Shown in pieces: positions 1-8,843 of a stretch of 64,000 nucleotides of DNA. Made by a program: the position numbers and the translations under genes. Position 1 is the stretch's first letter. Each line of letters starts with the position of its first letter. This stretch comes from an uncultured Bacteroides sp. Lineage in GTDB: Bacteria > Bacteroidota > Bacteroidia > Bacteroidales > Bacteroidaceae. The notes below the pieces were generated by a model, which made no database searches, had not been told where the DNA came from, and saw only the letters and a program-made list of their open reading frames with translations. Location: the NCBI GenBank assembly GCA_900551445.1, contig URWA01000009.1:39032-103031 (forward strand), read 5' to 3'.

Positions 1-2
1 GT

Positions 3-461
3 TCCGGTCCGCGTCACGCTTGTTTCGACAAGCAAGGGAAACATGCCTATCTGTTGACAGAGCTTTCGGGAGAGGTCGTGGTATTTTCATACAATGGAAA
101 GACCTTGACGCAGCAGCAGGTCATCAAGGCAGATACGGTAGGCGCGAAGGGAAGTGCCGATATCCATCTTTCACCCGACGGGAAGTTTTTGTATGCTTCC
201 AACCGTCTGAAGGCGGATGGGGTGGCCATTTTCAAGGTGTCTCCTGCCGACGGAACCCTGACGAAGGTCGGTTATCAGCTGACGGGTATTCATCCCCGTA
301 ACTTTACGATTACGCCCAATGGCAAGTACTTGCTGGTAGCTTGTCGGGATACCAACGAGATTCAGGTATTTGCCCGTGATGCAGAAACCGGTCTCTTGCA
401 GGATACAGGCAAGACCATCCACACCGATAAGCCGGTCTGCCTGCAATGGGTCATGAAATAA
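3..461 (+). CDS. Lactonase-family beta-propeller protein, C-terminal part (5' end outside window)
   Basis: The frame is open from the left edge of the window, so only about the last 152 residues are present. It begins with GPRHACFDKQGKHAYLLTEL, which matches the GPRH...YxxNEL blade signature of the bacterial lactonase (6-phosphogluconolactonase, YbhE-type) seven-bladed propeller. Further blade repeats follow, including FLYASNRL and HPRNFTITPNGKYLLVACRD. The family hydrolyses 6-phosphogluconolactone or related sugar lactones; the exact substrate here cannot be read from the sequence. It is convergent with the histidine kinase gene 17 bp downstream. A TTG at 54 could be mistaken for a start but lies inside the conserved domain. 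Confidence 0.85.
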   Translation, partial: SGPRHACFDKQGKHAYLLTELSGEVVVFSYNGKTLTQQQVIKADTVGAKGSADIHLSPDGKFLYASNRLKADGVAIFKVSPADGTLTKVGYQLTGIHPRNFTITPNGKYLLVACRDTNEIQVFARDAETGLLQDTGKTIHTDKPVCLQWVMK

Positions 462-478
462 ATCTTTATAAAATTTGA

Positions 479-1762
479 TTATACGGCGGGGAAAGAGAGG
501 CGGAAACAGCTTCCTTTCCCCGCTGTGCTTTGTACACTGATTTGTCCTCCATGCAGGCTGACAATCTGTTTGCAGAGGGTGAGTCCGATGCCCGAACCGT
601 TGCTTTTGGTGGTGAAGAAAGGCACAAAGATACGCTCTGTCACTTCCGGCAGCATACCTTCCCCGTTGTCACGGATTTCGAAGACCAGCTCCTGCGCATG
701 AGCTTCCACGCGGACACGGATATCCGGATGCGGACGATGGGCACAAGCCTCGCGGGCGTTCTTCAGCAGGTTGATGAACACCTGTTCCATCTGTGTGCGG
801 TCGGCCAGCCATTTAAGGCGAGAAGACGGATATTCAAAATGAAATTCCGGTTCCGGATAAAGGCGTTGTAAGTCGGTAAAGAATTGTTCCAAGGGAATTT
901 CCACCTTGACGGGGGCAGAAATGCGGGTCAGCTTCCGGTAGTTCTCCACAAACTCCAGCAATCCCTTTCCCCGGCGGTAGATGACTTGCAATCCTTGCTG
1001 CACATAAGTGCGTGTACGGGCATCGTCGGGATGTTCCTGACTTCGTTCGTTCAAGGTGTCTGCCAAGGAAATAATCGGAGTGATGGAATTCATGATTTCA
1101 TGCGTCAGCACCCGTATCAGTTTCTGCCAGGCTTCCATCTCTTTGTATTCTAAGGCCCCGTGAATATTTTTCAGGCTGATCAACCGGTAGGTCCGTCCTT
1201 GCAGCTGGATGTGCGTGACGGATAGGGAGAGGTCGAAAGTGGCATTTCCCTTTTGCAGGTGAGCTACCTGCCGATTTTCCTGGATGGCGGTACTGACTTC
1301 TTCCGGCAGAAGGGCACAATGCCCCCACAGTTCGCGGGCCGCCTTGTTCATCCATTCTATCCGGTTGTCCCGGTCGGCTACAAGAACGGCCGTATCCACC
1401 TTGTTCAACAGCATTTCATAGTATTGGTGCTTCACCTCCTCATCCAATATGCGGGTGCGGAGATTCTTCAGCGCCAGCGAAAGGTCGTCGGCCAGTTTCT
1501 GCATCTGTGGGTCGGCAAAAGGCGCACAGACCCGTTGCCCTAGGTCATTCTGCTTCATACATTCCACGAGGCGACCTATGGTTTCGGTCTGACGCATCTG
1601 GATGCGGTATAAGTGATAGCAGATGCCCACCAGCAACAGTCCACAGATAATGCTGCAGAACAAAAGTGCATGCTGGATGGCCAGTACGCCTGCGATGATG
1701 CAGAGGACTAATCCTACAATGTGCAATATGAGGTGGTATCCATACGTTTTCATAAGCCCCAT
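479..1762 (-). CDS. Two-component sensor histidine kinase (NtrY/AtoS-like)
   Basis: This 427-residue membrane kinase pairs with the adjacent NtrC-type regulator. Two hydrophobic helices lie at about residues 10-50 with almost no periplasmic loop, which suggests it senses a membrane or cytoplasmic signal. A PAS-like region follows (about 110-200). The HisKA phospho-acceptor is in VLTHEIMNSITP with His at residue 221. The HATPase domain shows the N box (INLLKNAREA), the G1 box (IRDNGEGM) and the G2 box (GSGIGLTLCKQI). All catalytic motifs are intact. Its start codon lies 13 bp inside the end of the regulator gene, so the two are probably translationally coupled, in the order regulator then kinase. 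The signal it detects is unknown. Confidence 0.92.
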   Translation of the reverse strand: MGLMKTYGYHLILHIVGLVLCIIAGVLAIQHALLFCSIICGLLLVGICYHLYRIQMRQTETIGRLVECMKQNDLGQRVCAPFADPQMQKLADDLSLALKNLRTRILDEEVKHQYYEMLLNKVDTAVLVADRDNRIEWMNKAARELWGHCALLPEEVSTAIQENRQVAHLQKGNATFDLSLSVTHIQLQGRTYRLISLKNIHGALEYKEMEAWQKLIRVLTHEIMNSITPIISLADTLNERSQEHPDDARTRTYVQQGLQVIYRRGKGLLEFVENYRKLTRISAPVKVEIPLEQFFTDLQRLYPEPEFHFEYPSSRLKWLADRTQMEQVFINLLKNAREACAHRPHPDIRVRVEAHAQELVFEIRDNGEGMLPEVTERIFVPFFTTKSNGSGIGLTLCKQIVSLHGGQISVQSTAGKGSCFRLSFPAV

Positions 1763-3117
1763 TTTTCCAGTTTCCGATACAATGCAAAACGCGTAATTCC
1801 CAACAGTTCGGCGGCCTTGCTCATGTTTCCTGCACTTATTTTCAAGGCCCGTTCAATCGCATTCTTTTCCAGTTTCTCCAGATTCAGTTCTTCCGCCAGC
1901 GCTTGCGGACGAGGCGTATTTCCCTGCGGAAACAGGAAGTCATCCGGCTTCAGAAGTCCGTTTTCACTCAAGATGACGGCCCGTTCCACGGTGTGCTGCA
2001 ATTCGCGCACATTGCCCGGCCATTCATATTTCAAGAGTTTGTTTTTTGCCTCACGCGTCAGTCCCTTGATTTCCTTGCGGTATTTCCGGTTGTACTGACT
2101 TAAGAAATGCATGGCCAGTAACAGGATGTCTTCTCCGCGTTCCCGGAGGGGAGGGATGTGCAGTTCCACGGTATTGATGCGGTAGAGCAAGTCTTGTCGG
2201 AATTTCCCTTCCGCCACCAGCTGGTGCAGGTTGGCGTTGGTGGCACAAATCAAGCGGACATCGATGTGTATCGGACTCACTGCTCCTAGTCGGGTGATAC
2301 ACTGCTTTTCGATGGCCGTCAGCAGCTTGGCCTGCATGGGCAGGGACAGGTTGCCGATTTCATCCAGAAACAACGTGCCTCCCGAAGCCGTTTCCATTCT
2401 GCCCGGTTTCGCTTTCCGGGCATCCGTGAAAGCACCCTTTTCGTACCCGAACAATTCACTCTCGAACAGCTGTTCCGGGATGCTTCCCAAGTCGATGGGA
2501 ATGAACACCTGCTCCCGTCGGGGTGAGAAGAAGCGCAGCATGCGCGCCGCCAAGTCTTTTCCCGTACCGTTTTCTCCCAGTATCAGCAGGTTGGCATCCG
2601 TATCGGAGAGCTTGTAGATGGTTTCTTTCACTTTTTGCATGGCTGGAGAGTCGCCAATCAGTTCCGGCAGCGTGTCGTCTCCTTTCAACGCCTGCACTTC
2701 ATTCTGCAACCGTCCGACTTCCTGACGGGAACGGCTCAGCTTTACCGCAGACGACAAGGTGGCCAGCAATTTCTCTTTCTCCCACGGCTTGGAAATAAAG
2801 TCGGTAGCTCCGGCTTTGATGGCCTGTACTGCCTTATCGGTATCCGCATACGCCGTCATGAACACCACTACCGCCTGCGGGTCGAGGTGAAGAATCTGTT
2901 TCAGGTAATCCAGTCCTTCCTGCCCGCTGATGGCATCCCGCTGGAAATTCATGTCGAGCAGAATCACGTCGGGATGGAAAGTCGTCATGAAATGGGTAAT
3001 CCGGGAGGGTTGCGTGGTGACCCGTATCTGTTCCATATAAGGTTCCAAGAGCAGGTTTAACGCGAAGAGCACGTCTTCGTTGTCGTCAATGATGAGTATT
3101 TTTCCTTTTTCTTCCAT
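1750..3117 (-). CDS. Sigma-54-dependent response regulator, NtrC family
   Basis: A 455-residue enhancer-binding activator. The receiver domain (1-120) has the acidic pair D11/D12, phospho-acceptor D55, T88 and K110. The AAA+ domain has Walker A GENGTGKD (181-188), Walker B GGTLFLDEIGN, and the sigma-54 contact loop as GAFTDA instead of the usual GAFTGA. The C-terminus is a Fis-type helix-turn-helix (NMSKAAELLGITRFALYRKL). Members of this family bind enhancers and open sigma-54 promoters by ATP hydrolysis. The gene is divergent from the TolC/HlyD/ABC locus, whose upstream region contains a sigma-54 promoter and two enhancer-like palindromes. That operon is therefore the likely target (inference from position and motifs). 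Confidence 0.94.
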   Translation of the reverse strand: MEEKGKILIIDDNEDVLFALNLLLEPYMEQIRVTTQPSRITHFMTTFHPDVILLDMNFQRDAISGQEGLDYLKQILHLDPQAVVVFMTAYADTDKAVQAIKAGATDFISKPWEKEKLLATLSSAVKLSRSRQEVGRLQNEVQALKGDDTLPELIGDSPAMQKVKETIYKLSDTDANLLILGENGTGKDLAARMLRFFSPRREQVFIPIDLGSIPEQLFESELFGYEKGAFTDARKAKPGRMETASGGTLFLDEIGNLSLPMQAKLLTAIEKQCITRLGAVSPIHIDVRLICATNANLHQLVAEGKFRQDLLYRINTVELHIPPLRERGEDILLLAMHFLSQYNRKYRKEIKGLTREAKNKLLKYEWPGNVRELQHTVERAVILSENGLLKPDDFLFPQGNTPRPQALAEELNLEKLEKNAIERALKISAGNMSKAAELLGITRFALYRKLEKWGL

Positions 3118-3138
3118 ACAATATCAAGGTGTCTTTCG

Positions 3139-3146
3139 CAAAGATA
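3139..3146 (-). promoter_or_regulatory. Probable -7 box for the regulator-kinase operon
   Basis: Read on the minus strand this is TATCTTTG, a full match to the Bacteroides -7 consensus TAnnTTTG, 22 bp before the regulator ATG. A clear -33 box is not visible at the expected distance. The first enhancer-like palindrome (3169-3184) would overlap the -33 region, which would allow autoregulation. Confidence 0.45.
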
Positions 3147-3168
3147 ATGCTTTTTTGCTTGTGCTGTA

Positions 3169-3205
3169 TGTGCACTTTCGCACGCTTTTTGTGCGGATGC
3201 GCACG
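3169..3205. promoter_or_regulatory. Tandem enhancer-like palindromes for the NtrC-type regulator
   Basis: Two copies of TGTGC-N6-GCACG lie at 3169-3184 and 3190-3205. Their starts are exactly 21 bp apart (two helical turns), and they lie 55-92 bp upstream of the sigma-54 promoter. Paired palindromes on one helix face are the normal form of an upstream activating sequence for this regulator class. That the neighbouring regulator binds here is inferred. Confidence 0.7.
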
Positions 3206-3260
3206 CAAACTGGAGTTGCTGAATTTTGCTATTTCTCGTATAACCAATGTGTTATCCGTA

Positions 3261-3275
3261 TGGCACGGTTTTTGG
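3261..3275 (+). promoter_or_regulatory. Sigma-54 (RpoN) promoter of the export operon
   Basis: The sequence TGGCACGGTTTTTGG matches the sigma-54 consensus TGGCACG-N4-TTGC at every fixed base except the last (G for C), with the correct -24/-12 spacing. Transcription would start about 12 bp downstream, near 3286, which leaves a leader of only about 10 nt before the ATG at 3296. Confidence 0.8.
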
Positions 3276-3295
3276 AACTAAAAAAGCAGATAACT

Positions 3296-4765
3296 ATGCG
3301 TATGAAGATGGAACACAAAATAGGATTACTTATGGCTTGTCTGCTTTTCTGTGGACAAACCGTGTGGGGCGAGAAGCTGACACTGCAAGAGGCCATCCGG
3401 ATGGCACAGGCCAGTTCTCCGGAGGCCGAAGCTGCCCGGCATACCTACCGGGCGGCGTACTGGAGCTACCGTTCGTTTCGGGCAGACTATCTGCCTGAAG
3501 TGAGTTTGTCGGCATCTCCTTATCTGAACCGGCAGATTAACAAAGTAACCCAGCCCGATGGTACGGAACTGTTTCTCCGCCAGAACCAGTTAGCTACCGA
3601 CCTGACGCTTTCCGTCAGCCAGAACGTGTGGTTTACAGGAGGTAACTTTTTCATGCAGACGGCTGCCCAGCGTATGGATGAACTGGGTGAGAAAAGTACG
3701 GCCTATAACACCCAGCCCTTCACGATAGGTTACCAGCAGTCGCTCTTTGGCTATAATTCCTTGAAGTGGAACCGCCGCATTGAGCCGGTCCGTTTTCAGG
3801 AAGCCAAGAAAACCTATAGCGAGACGCTGGAGCTGATTGCTTCGAAAACCTGTGAACTGTTTTTCGCGTTAGCCGCTGCCCAGTCCGATATGGAGATTGC
3901 CCGTGCCAACTATGCGTCTGCCGATACCTTGTATCGCTATGCCCGCGGACGGTATCGCATCGGCAACATTACCGAGAACGAGATGTTGCAGCTGGAGGTG
4001 AACAAATTGACCGAGGAGACCAACCTGATGAAAGCCCGTATCAGTGTGGAAGACGCGATGCTTACCTTCCGTTCTTTCTTGGGTATCCGGGAGGAAGAAG
4101 AGATAGAGGTGATTCCATACGACAGTGTGCCGGCTTTTGAAGTGCCTTTGAACAAGGCACTGGAACAGGCTCATCTGCACAGTCCGGAAATCGAGACCTA
4201 CCGGCGGAGGCAGTTGGAAAGCCGCAGCCAGTTGGCTTCCGCCCGTGCGAGTCGGGGATTGAAGGCAGATTTGTATCTCCAGTTCGGGCTTTCGCAGACG
4301 GCCGACCGGCTTCGGGATTCCTATCGTAATCCCCTCGACCAGCAATACGTGAGCTTGTCCGTGGTGATTCCGATACTGGACTGGGGGAGAGGAAAAGGAA
4401 AGGTACGTGTGGCCAAATCGAACATTGAACTGGTCAAGACACAGGTGGAGCAGGGCATGAACGACTTTGAACTGAACGTGCGGCAGATGGTGCGGCAGTT
4501 CAATCTTCAGGCGCGGCAGGTGGAAGTCGCTTCCCGTACCGATGAAACAGCCCGTCGGCGGTATGAAGTGGCCCTCCGACTTTACCTGATGGGCAAATCG
4601 TCGGTGCTCGATTTGAATGCGGCCACCACCGAGAAAGACACCTCCCGGCGCAATTATATCGAGGCCCTGAAAACCTACTGGATGCTGTATTACGGACTCC
4701 GCAGCCTGACGCAATATGATTTTTACCGGAATTGTCCGCTGACTGAAACTTTACCTGAAATATAA
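3296..4765 (+). CDS. TolC-family outer membrane efflux protein
   Basis: A 489-residue outer-membrane channel subunit for a tripartite exporter. The start is placed at 3296 (with ATGs also at 3302 and 3308), because this gives a signal peptide (hydrophobic core IGLLMACLLFCG, end near TVWG) and lies just after the sigma-54 promoter. The frame is open further upstream but that part contains the promoter and enhancers. The mature protein starts with KLTLQEAIRMA, typical of the TolC repeat, and shows the second repeat around LNKALEQAHLHSPEI. Long helical stretches fit the periplasmic tunnel. It is 12 bp ahead of the adaptor gene and probably co-transcribed with it. Confidence 0.9.
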   Translation: MRMKMEHKIGLLMACLLFCGQTVWGEKLTLQEAIRMAQASSPEAEAARHTYRAAYWSYRSFRADYLPEVSLSASPYLNRQINKVTQPDGTELFLRQNQLATDLTLSVSQNVWFTGGNFFMQTAAQRMDELGEKSTAYNTQPFTIGYQQSLFGYNSLKWNRRIEPVRFQEAKKTYSETLELIASKTCELFFALAAAQSDMEIARANYASADTLYRYARGRYRIGNITENEMLQLEVNKLTEETNLMKARISVEDAMLTFRSFLGIREEEEIEVIPYDSVPAFEVPLNKALEQAHLHSPEIETYRRRQLESRSQLASARASRGLKADLYLQFGLSQTADRLRDSYRNPLDQQYVSLSVVIPILDWGRGKGKVRVAKSNIELVKTQVEQGMNDFELNVRQMVRQFNLQARQVEVASRTDETARRRYEVALRLYLMGKSSVLDLNAATTEKDTSRRNYIEALKTYWMLYYGLRSLTQYDFYRNCPLTETLPEI

Positions 4766-4777
4766 CACAAACCGATT

Positions 4778-6028
4778 ATGGATATACAATTGAAAAAGAA
4801 ACCTTGGTACGTGCGTTATCGTTTTTATCTGGCAGGCGGCGTACTTCTGCTGGCTGGACTGATTTATGTGATTATACTGGCCTCCGGTCCGCAGCGCTTA
4901 CGCATTAATGCAGACTCCGTGCAACTGGCCGAAGTGAAGCAGGCCCCTTTCCGTGAATACGTGGACGTGGAAGGAGTGGTGCATCCCATCCTGACTTTGA
5001 TGGTCAATGCCCGCGAGTCGGGTAATGTAGAGCGTATCGTGGCCGAGGAAGGCAGTTTGCTGCAGCAGGGAGACACCATTTTGGTCTTGACCAATCCCAA
5101 CCTGTTGCGTGAGATAGACGACCAGCGGGATGAATGGGAAAAGCAGCGCATCTCTTATCAGGAGAAATCCCTTGAAATGGAACAGAAAAGTCTGACCCTG
5201 AAACAGCAGACACTGGAGGCTGCTTACGAACTGAACAAGATACGGAAAAGCTTTGCCCTGGAGCAGGAAGAATACCGCATGGGCATCCGTAGCAAGGCGC
5301 AGCTGGAGGTGTCGGAAGATGAGTTCCGTTACAAGACGGCCTCCACCCAGTTGAAGATGCAGAGCCTGCAGAGCGATTCGGCCATGACGGTCATCCGCAG
5401 GGAACTGTTGCGCAACGACCGGGAACGGGAACAGAAGAAACTGGGGCGTTCCTTGGAGCGGATGGAAGAGCTGGTGGTACGTGCGCCGTCGGATGGGCAG
5501 CTTAGTTTTGTGAAGGTCACATTAGGGCAGCAGGTGGCAGCCGGAGAGAATCTGGCGGAAGTGAAGGTCATGTCGCAGTTCAAGGTGCATGCTTCCCTGA
5601 GCGAATACTATGTGGATAGGGTAACGGTAGGCTTGCCGGCATCCGTGACTTATCAGGGAAAACGCTATGCCTTGAAAGTGAGTAAGGTGGTGCCGGAGGT
5701 GAAAGACCGCACCTTTGATGTGGACTTGGTCTTTACGGGAGAAATGCCCGAGAATGTCCGTTTGGGAAAAAGCTTCCGGGTACAGATTGAGTTAGGACAA
5801 CCGGAACAAGCTTTGGTGATTCCACGCGGTAATTTCTATTCGCAGACCGGCGGGCAGTGGATTTACAAACTCAATGCCGATAAGACCCGGGCGAGAAAGG
5901 TTCCGGTGGTCATCGGGCGCCAGAACCCCCTGCAATACGAAATCACCGAAGGTTTGCAGCCCGGCGATTGGGTGATTACCACAGGATATGATAACTTTGG
6001 CGACGCGGAAGAGCTGGTGTTTAAGTGA
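4778..6028 (+). CDS. HlyD-family periplasmic adaptor (membrane fusion protein)
   Basis: A 416-residue adaptor linking the inner-membrane ABC permeases to the TolC-like channel. It has one N-terminal membrane helix (about residues 16-36) and no cleavable signal. Next come a lipoyl-like half (around EGSLLQQGDTILVLTNP), a long coiled-coil hairpin (about 105-220) rich in Glu, Gln and Lys, and the second lipoyl half plus beta-barrel (VRAPSDGQLSFVKVTLGQQV). The C-terminal membrane-proximal domain includes ALVIPRGNFY. The architecture matches MacA/HlyD adaptors. It is followed by a 22-bp-period repeat cluster before the first permease. Confidence 0.9.
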   Translation: MDIQLKKKPWYVRYRFYLAGGVLLLAGLIYVIILASGPQRLRINADSVQLAEVKQAPFREYVDVEGVVHPILTLMVNARESGNVERIVAEEGSLLQQGDTILVLTNPNLLREIDDQRDEWEKQRISYQEKSLEMEQKSLTLKQQTLEAAYELNKIRKSFALEQEEYRMGIRSKAQLEVSEDEFRYKTASTQLKMQSLQSDSAMTVIRRELLRNDREREQKKLGRSLERMEELVVRAPSDGQLSFVKVTLGQQVAAGENLAEVKVMSQFKVHASLSEYYVDRVTVGLPASVTYQGKRYALKVSKVVPEVKDRTFDVDLVFTGEMPENVRLGKSFRVQIELGQPEQALVIPRGNFYSQTGGQWIYKLNADKTRARKVPVVIGRQNPLQYEITEGLQPGDWVITTGYDNFGDAEELVFK

Positions 6029-6050
6029 ATGAACCAGATGCTTCCACCTG

Positions 6051-6142
6051 CTTCCAGTACTTCCCCGGAAGTACCGGAGTACTGCCTAAGAAGTACTGGA
6101 GTACTTTCAAGGGAGTACTGGAGTACTGACGGGGAAGTACTG
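6051..6142. repeat. Tandem 22-bp-period palindromic repeat cluster 1
   Basis: Units at 6067-6088, 6089-6110 and 6111-6132 each carry GAAGTAC or GGAGTAC followed by GGAGTACT. They are flanked by half units on both sides (CAGTACTTCC at the left, GGAAGTACTG at the right). The period is exactly 22 bp. The outer left part is inverted relative to the units, so hairpins are possible. No protein is encoded. Confidence 0.8.
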
Positions 6143-6426
6143 AAAACGATTAAAGTGAAGAATTACAGAAAGTTGGGAAAATAATAGTGAATATTGGAAA
6201 CAATGACTCTCCGGAGTATCCTATAGTCGAATTTAATGATTGATGTATGAAAGGGAAAATAAAACACATAACTATTGCTTTGGGAATCTGTCTTTCTCAT
6301 GAAGGTGGAGAATAAGGAGAAGGTTTCTGAAACCGATTCAATTTTTGATTGGAAATTGAAGGCGATATAATGTGGTATTAAAAATACCCGATTTTATAAT
6401 TGTTGATATGAATGAGTGAAAAAGAT
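6143..6426. other. AT-rich intergenic stretch, no clear gene
   Basis: Between repeat cluster 1 and the first permease the sequence is AT-rich. It holds only a 22-codon open frame (6247-6315, starting MKGKIKHITIALG) with no recognisable product, and a short inverted repeat GGTATT/AATACC at 6374-6388. No terminator or strong promoter is seen, so the permease genes may be transcribed from the upstream sigma-54 promoter or from an unseen one. Confidence 0.5.
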
Positions 6427-8805
6427 ATGATTGCACATTACCTGAAAATAGCCTGGCGTAACTTGCTGAAATACCGTATGCAGAGTGTGGTCAGTATTTT
6501 AGGACTGGCCGTTGGCTTGGCATGCTTTGCCCTTTCTGCCTTCTGGATACATTATGAGATGACGTACGATACGTTTCATCGTGATGCAGACCGTTTGTAT
6601 CTGGTTGGAGTGAATGACGATAGTTTCGGCGGGTCTTCCGCGAGCTTCACGCCTTATGCCTTGGGACGTTACCTGAAGGAACATTACTCGGAAATTGAAG
6701 ATTACTGTTTGTTTGAGACAGAAACTTTTTTTGTGCTGAAAGACAACCGGATGCTGGAGTTGCCCATGCTTCTGCCCGATACTACCGCCTTGCGGATGTT
6801 GGACTTCCGTACCTTGGAGGGGGATGAAAGTTTTCTTCGTGCCGGTTCCACAGATAGCCGTATTGCCATTACGGAGAAGACCGCAAAACAGCTGTTTGGC
6901 ACTACGGATGTGATTGGCCAGACCGTGACCAATGCCAACTGGAACAAGGAATATACCATTGGCACTGTAGTGAGCGACTGGGGAGCGCACACCAATTTCC
7001 CCTACGCCTTTCTGGGCAACGGAAGCGGACGGACAGGCTGGGACGATTATACTTACCGTACACTTGTCAAAGTGAAGCCGGGTACGGATGTCTCCCGATT
7101 GCTGGAGAAGATGAATGCCCACTTCCCCGAAGAACTGACCAGAAGCAGGTTTCAGGAGAACACGGGACTGACACGTTTCTACTTGGAGCCGCTGACGGGC
7201 CTTCGTGCCACGGAAGGTTTCATCCTTAAAAACAACCAGACAGTGCAGTTCCGTTATATCACCTGGTTTGCTGTGGTGGGCGGACTTATTATCGTTTGTG
7301 CCTTTATCAATTACCTGACGATTTATATCGACCGTTTCCGTACGCGCAGAAGAGAAATGGTGTTGCGGCAGGTTTGCGGGGCAGGACTGCGTTCGTTGGT
7401 TATCCTGCTTTGTACTGATTTTCTGTTGACACTTCTGGCGGCCTTGGTCGTGGGGATGGTATTGGTAGAGTTGCTGATGCCGGTCTTTCTCCGGTATACG
7501 CTGATTCAGGATGCTGACTTTTCAATCTACCGTTCAATCTTGTTCTACATCCTGTCGGTATCGGTCGTCATGATGGCCATCGTGGTGCTGTGGGTATGGC
7601 TGTTTCAGAAGCGGTCATTGCATGGAAATATACATACGGGCAATGCGCTTTCGGGTATCGCTTGGCGGAAAGGAAGTGTCATTCTCCAGCTGACGGTCTG
7701 TATGGCTTTCATCTTCTGTGCGGTGGCCATGCAGCTGCAACTGCACCATTTACGGAATGTGGATACAGGCATGGACTATCGCGGACGGGCAGCTGTCAGC
7801 ATTTGGATGAATGTGGACATGAACGTATGGGCCGAGAAAATCAAGACCTTGCCGATGGTGACGGAGGTGGTACGTCCGGTTTACTGGCCGTTGTTGGGTA
7901 TGGGAGCTTATTCATCGTCCTTGATAGATGGAGGAACAGGTATGGAAGGCCGTTTGAAGGAGCCTTTGTCTTTTGATGAAGTGTTGGCTGGTGAAGACTT
8001 CTTCCGTTTTTACGATATGCAGCTGTTGGCAGGCGAATGGGTGTCGGAAAAGTCGGATTATCGGCAGGTGAACATTCTGGAAAGTACGGCCCGCCGGATG
8101 GGTTGGACTCCTGAAGAAGCTGTAGGCAAGCAGCTGTTTTTTGTTGATCGCAAGACAGAGCCGATGACCGTTATCGGGGTGGTGAAAGACTGTGCTTATA
8201 AATCGCCTACTGAGAAACTTCCCTGCACGATGTTTGTCAACACCGACCGGGTGGAGTGGATGCATGCCCGCTGTTTTGTCCTTTTTAAATACCGTCCGGG
8301 AACGTGGGACGAATGTCGCCGTCGCATTGAAGAGATGCAGCGTGCCGAGCTGCCCGACCGCAAGCTCTTTCTCTATAGTGAAGAAGAACGTTACAACGAT
8401 TATCTGAAGTCAGAAGATGCCTTGTCGTCATTGCTTGGGTTCTCATCGCTGGTGTGTATCTTCATTTCGATATTTGGTATCTACTCGCTGGTGACATTAG
8501 CTTGCGAGCGGCGCCGTAAGGAGATAGCTATCCGCAAGGTAAACGGAGCTACGGTGAGGAATATTCTTGGAATGTTTTTCAGGGAATATGCTCTGTTGTT
8601 GGTCATCTCTTCGCTGATTGCCTTCCCTGCTGCCTGGTGGGTGATGAGACGTTGGATAGAGCATTATAACCGTCAGGTGGAAATCGGATTCCTTCCATTT
8701 CTGCTGATTTTTGTCGGTGTTGCCCTTTGTGTGACGGCTTGTATCGGGCATCGCATTTGGAAAACGGCGAAGGAGAATCCGGCAGAGGTAATAAAGAGTG
8801 AATGA
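6427..8805 (+). CDS. ABC transporter permease, MacB/FtsX type (first of four)
   Basis: About 792 residues if started at 6427. This start gives MIAHYLKIAWRNLLKYR, which aligns with the start of the paralogue at 11244. An in-frame ATG at 6412 is also possible. The protein has an N-terminal membrane helix, a large MacB-type periplasmic domain, an FtsX domain with several helices (about 280-400), a second periplasmic domain, and a C-terminal FtsX domain ending in ENPAEVIKSE. The motif RRKEIAIRKVNGAT before the last helices is typical of Bacteroidetes proteins of this family. It has no ATPase domain, so it would use the ATPase at 17679. The substrate is unknown. Confidence 0.9.
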   Translation: MIAHYLKIAWRNLLKYRMQSVVSILGLAVGLACFALSAFWIHYEMTYDTFHRDADRLYLVGVNDDSFGGSSASFTPYALGRYLKEHYSEIEDYCLFETETFFVLKDNRMLELPMLLPDTTALRMLDFRTLEGDESFLRAGSTDSRIAITEKTAKQLFGTTDVIGQTVTNANWNKEYTIGTVVSDWGAHTNFPYAFLGNGSGRTGWDDYTYRTLVKVKPGTDVSRLLEKMNAHFPEELTRSRFQENTGLTRFYLEPLTGLRATEGFILKNNQTVQFRYITWFAVVGGLIIVCAFINYLTIYIDRFRTRRREMVLRQVCGAGLRSLVILLCTDFLLTLLAALVVGMVLVELLMPVFLRYTLIQDADFSIYRSILFYILSVSVVMMAIVVLWVWLFQKRSLHGNIHTGNALSGIAWRKGSVILQLTVCMAFIFCAVAMQLQLHHLRNVDTGMDYRGRAAVSIWMNVDMNVWAEKIKTLPMVTEVVRPVYWPLLGMGAYSSSLIDGGTGMEGRLKEPLSFDEVLAGEDFFRFYDMQLLAGEWVSEKSDYRQVNILESTARRMGWTPEEAVGKQLFFVDRKTEPMTVIGVVKDCAYKSPTEKLPCTMFVNTDRVEWMHARCFVLFKYRPGTWDECRRRIEEMQRAELPDRKLFLYSEEERYNDYLKSEDALSSLLGFSSLVCIFISIFGIYSLVTLACERRRKEIAIRKVNGATVRNILGMFFREYALLLVISSLIAFPAAWWVMRRWIEHYNRQVEIGFLPFLLIFVGVALCVTACIGHRIWKTAKENPAEVIKSE

Positions 8806-8843
8806 TATAAAAGAATGATATAGAAATAAGAAAAGAAAACAAT

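Noticed and set aside
3080..3295. A 72-codon upstream extension of the TolC-like protein
   Set aside because: It covers the sigma-54 promoter and the enhancer palindromes, and it would bury the signal peptide.
6247..6315. A 22-codon open frame before the first permease
   Set aside because: It is short, has no clear ribosome site and no recognisable product; a weak signal-like start is not enough to call a gene.
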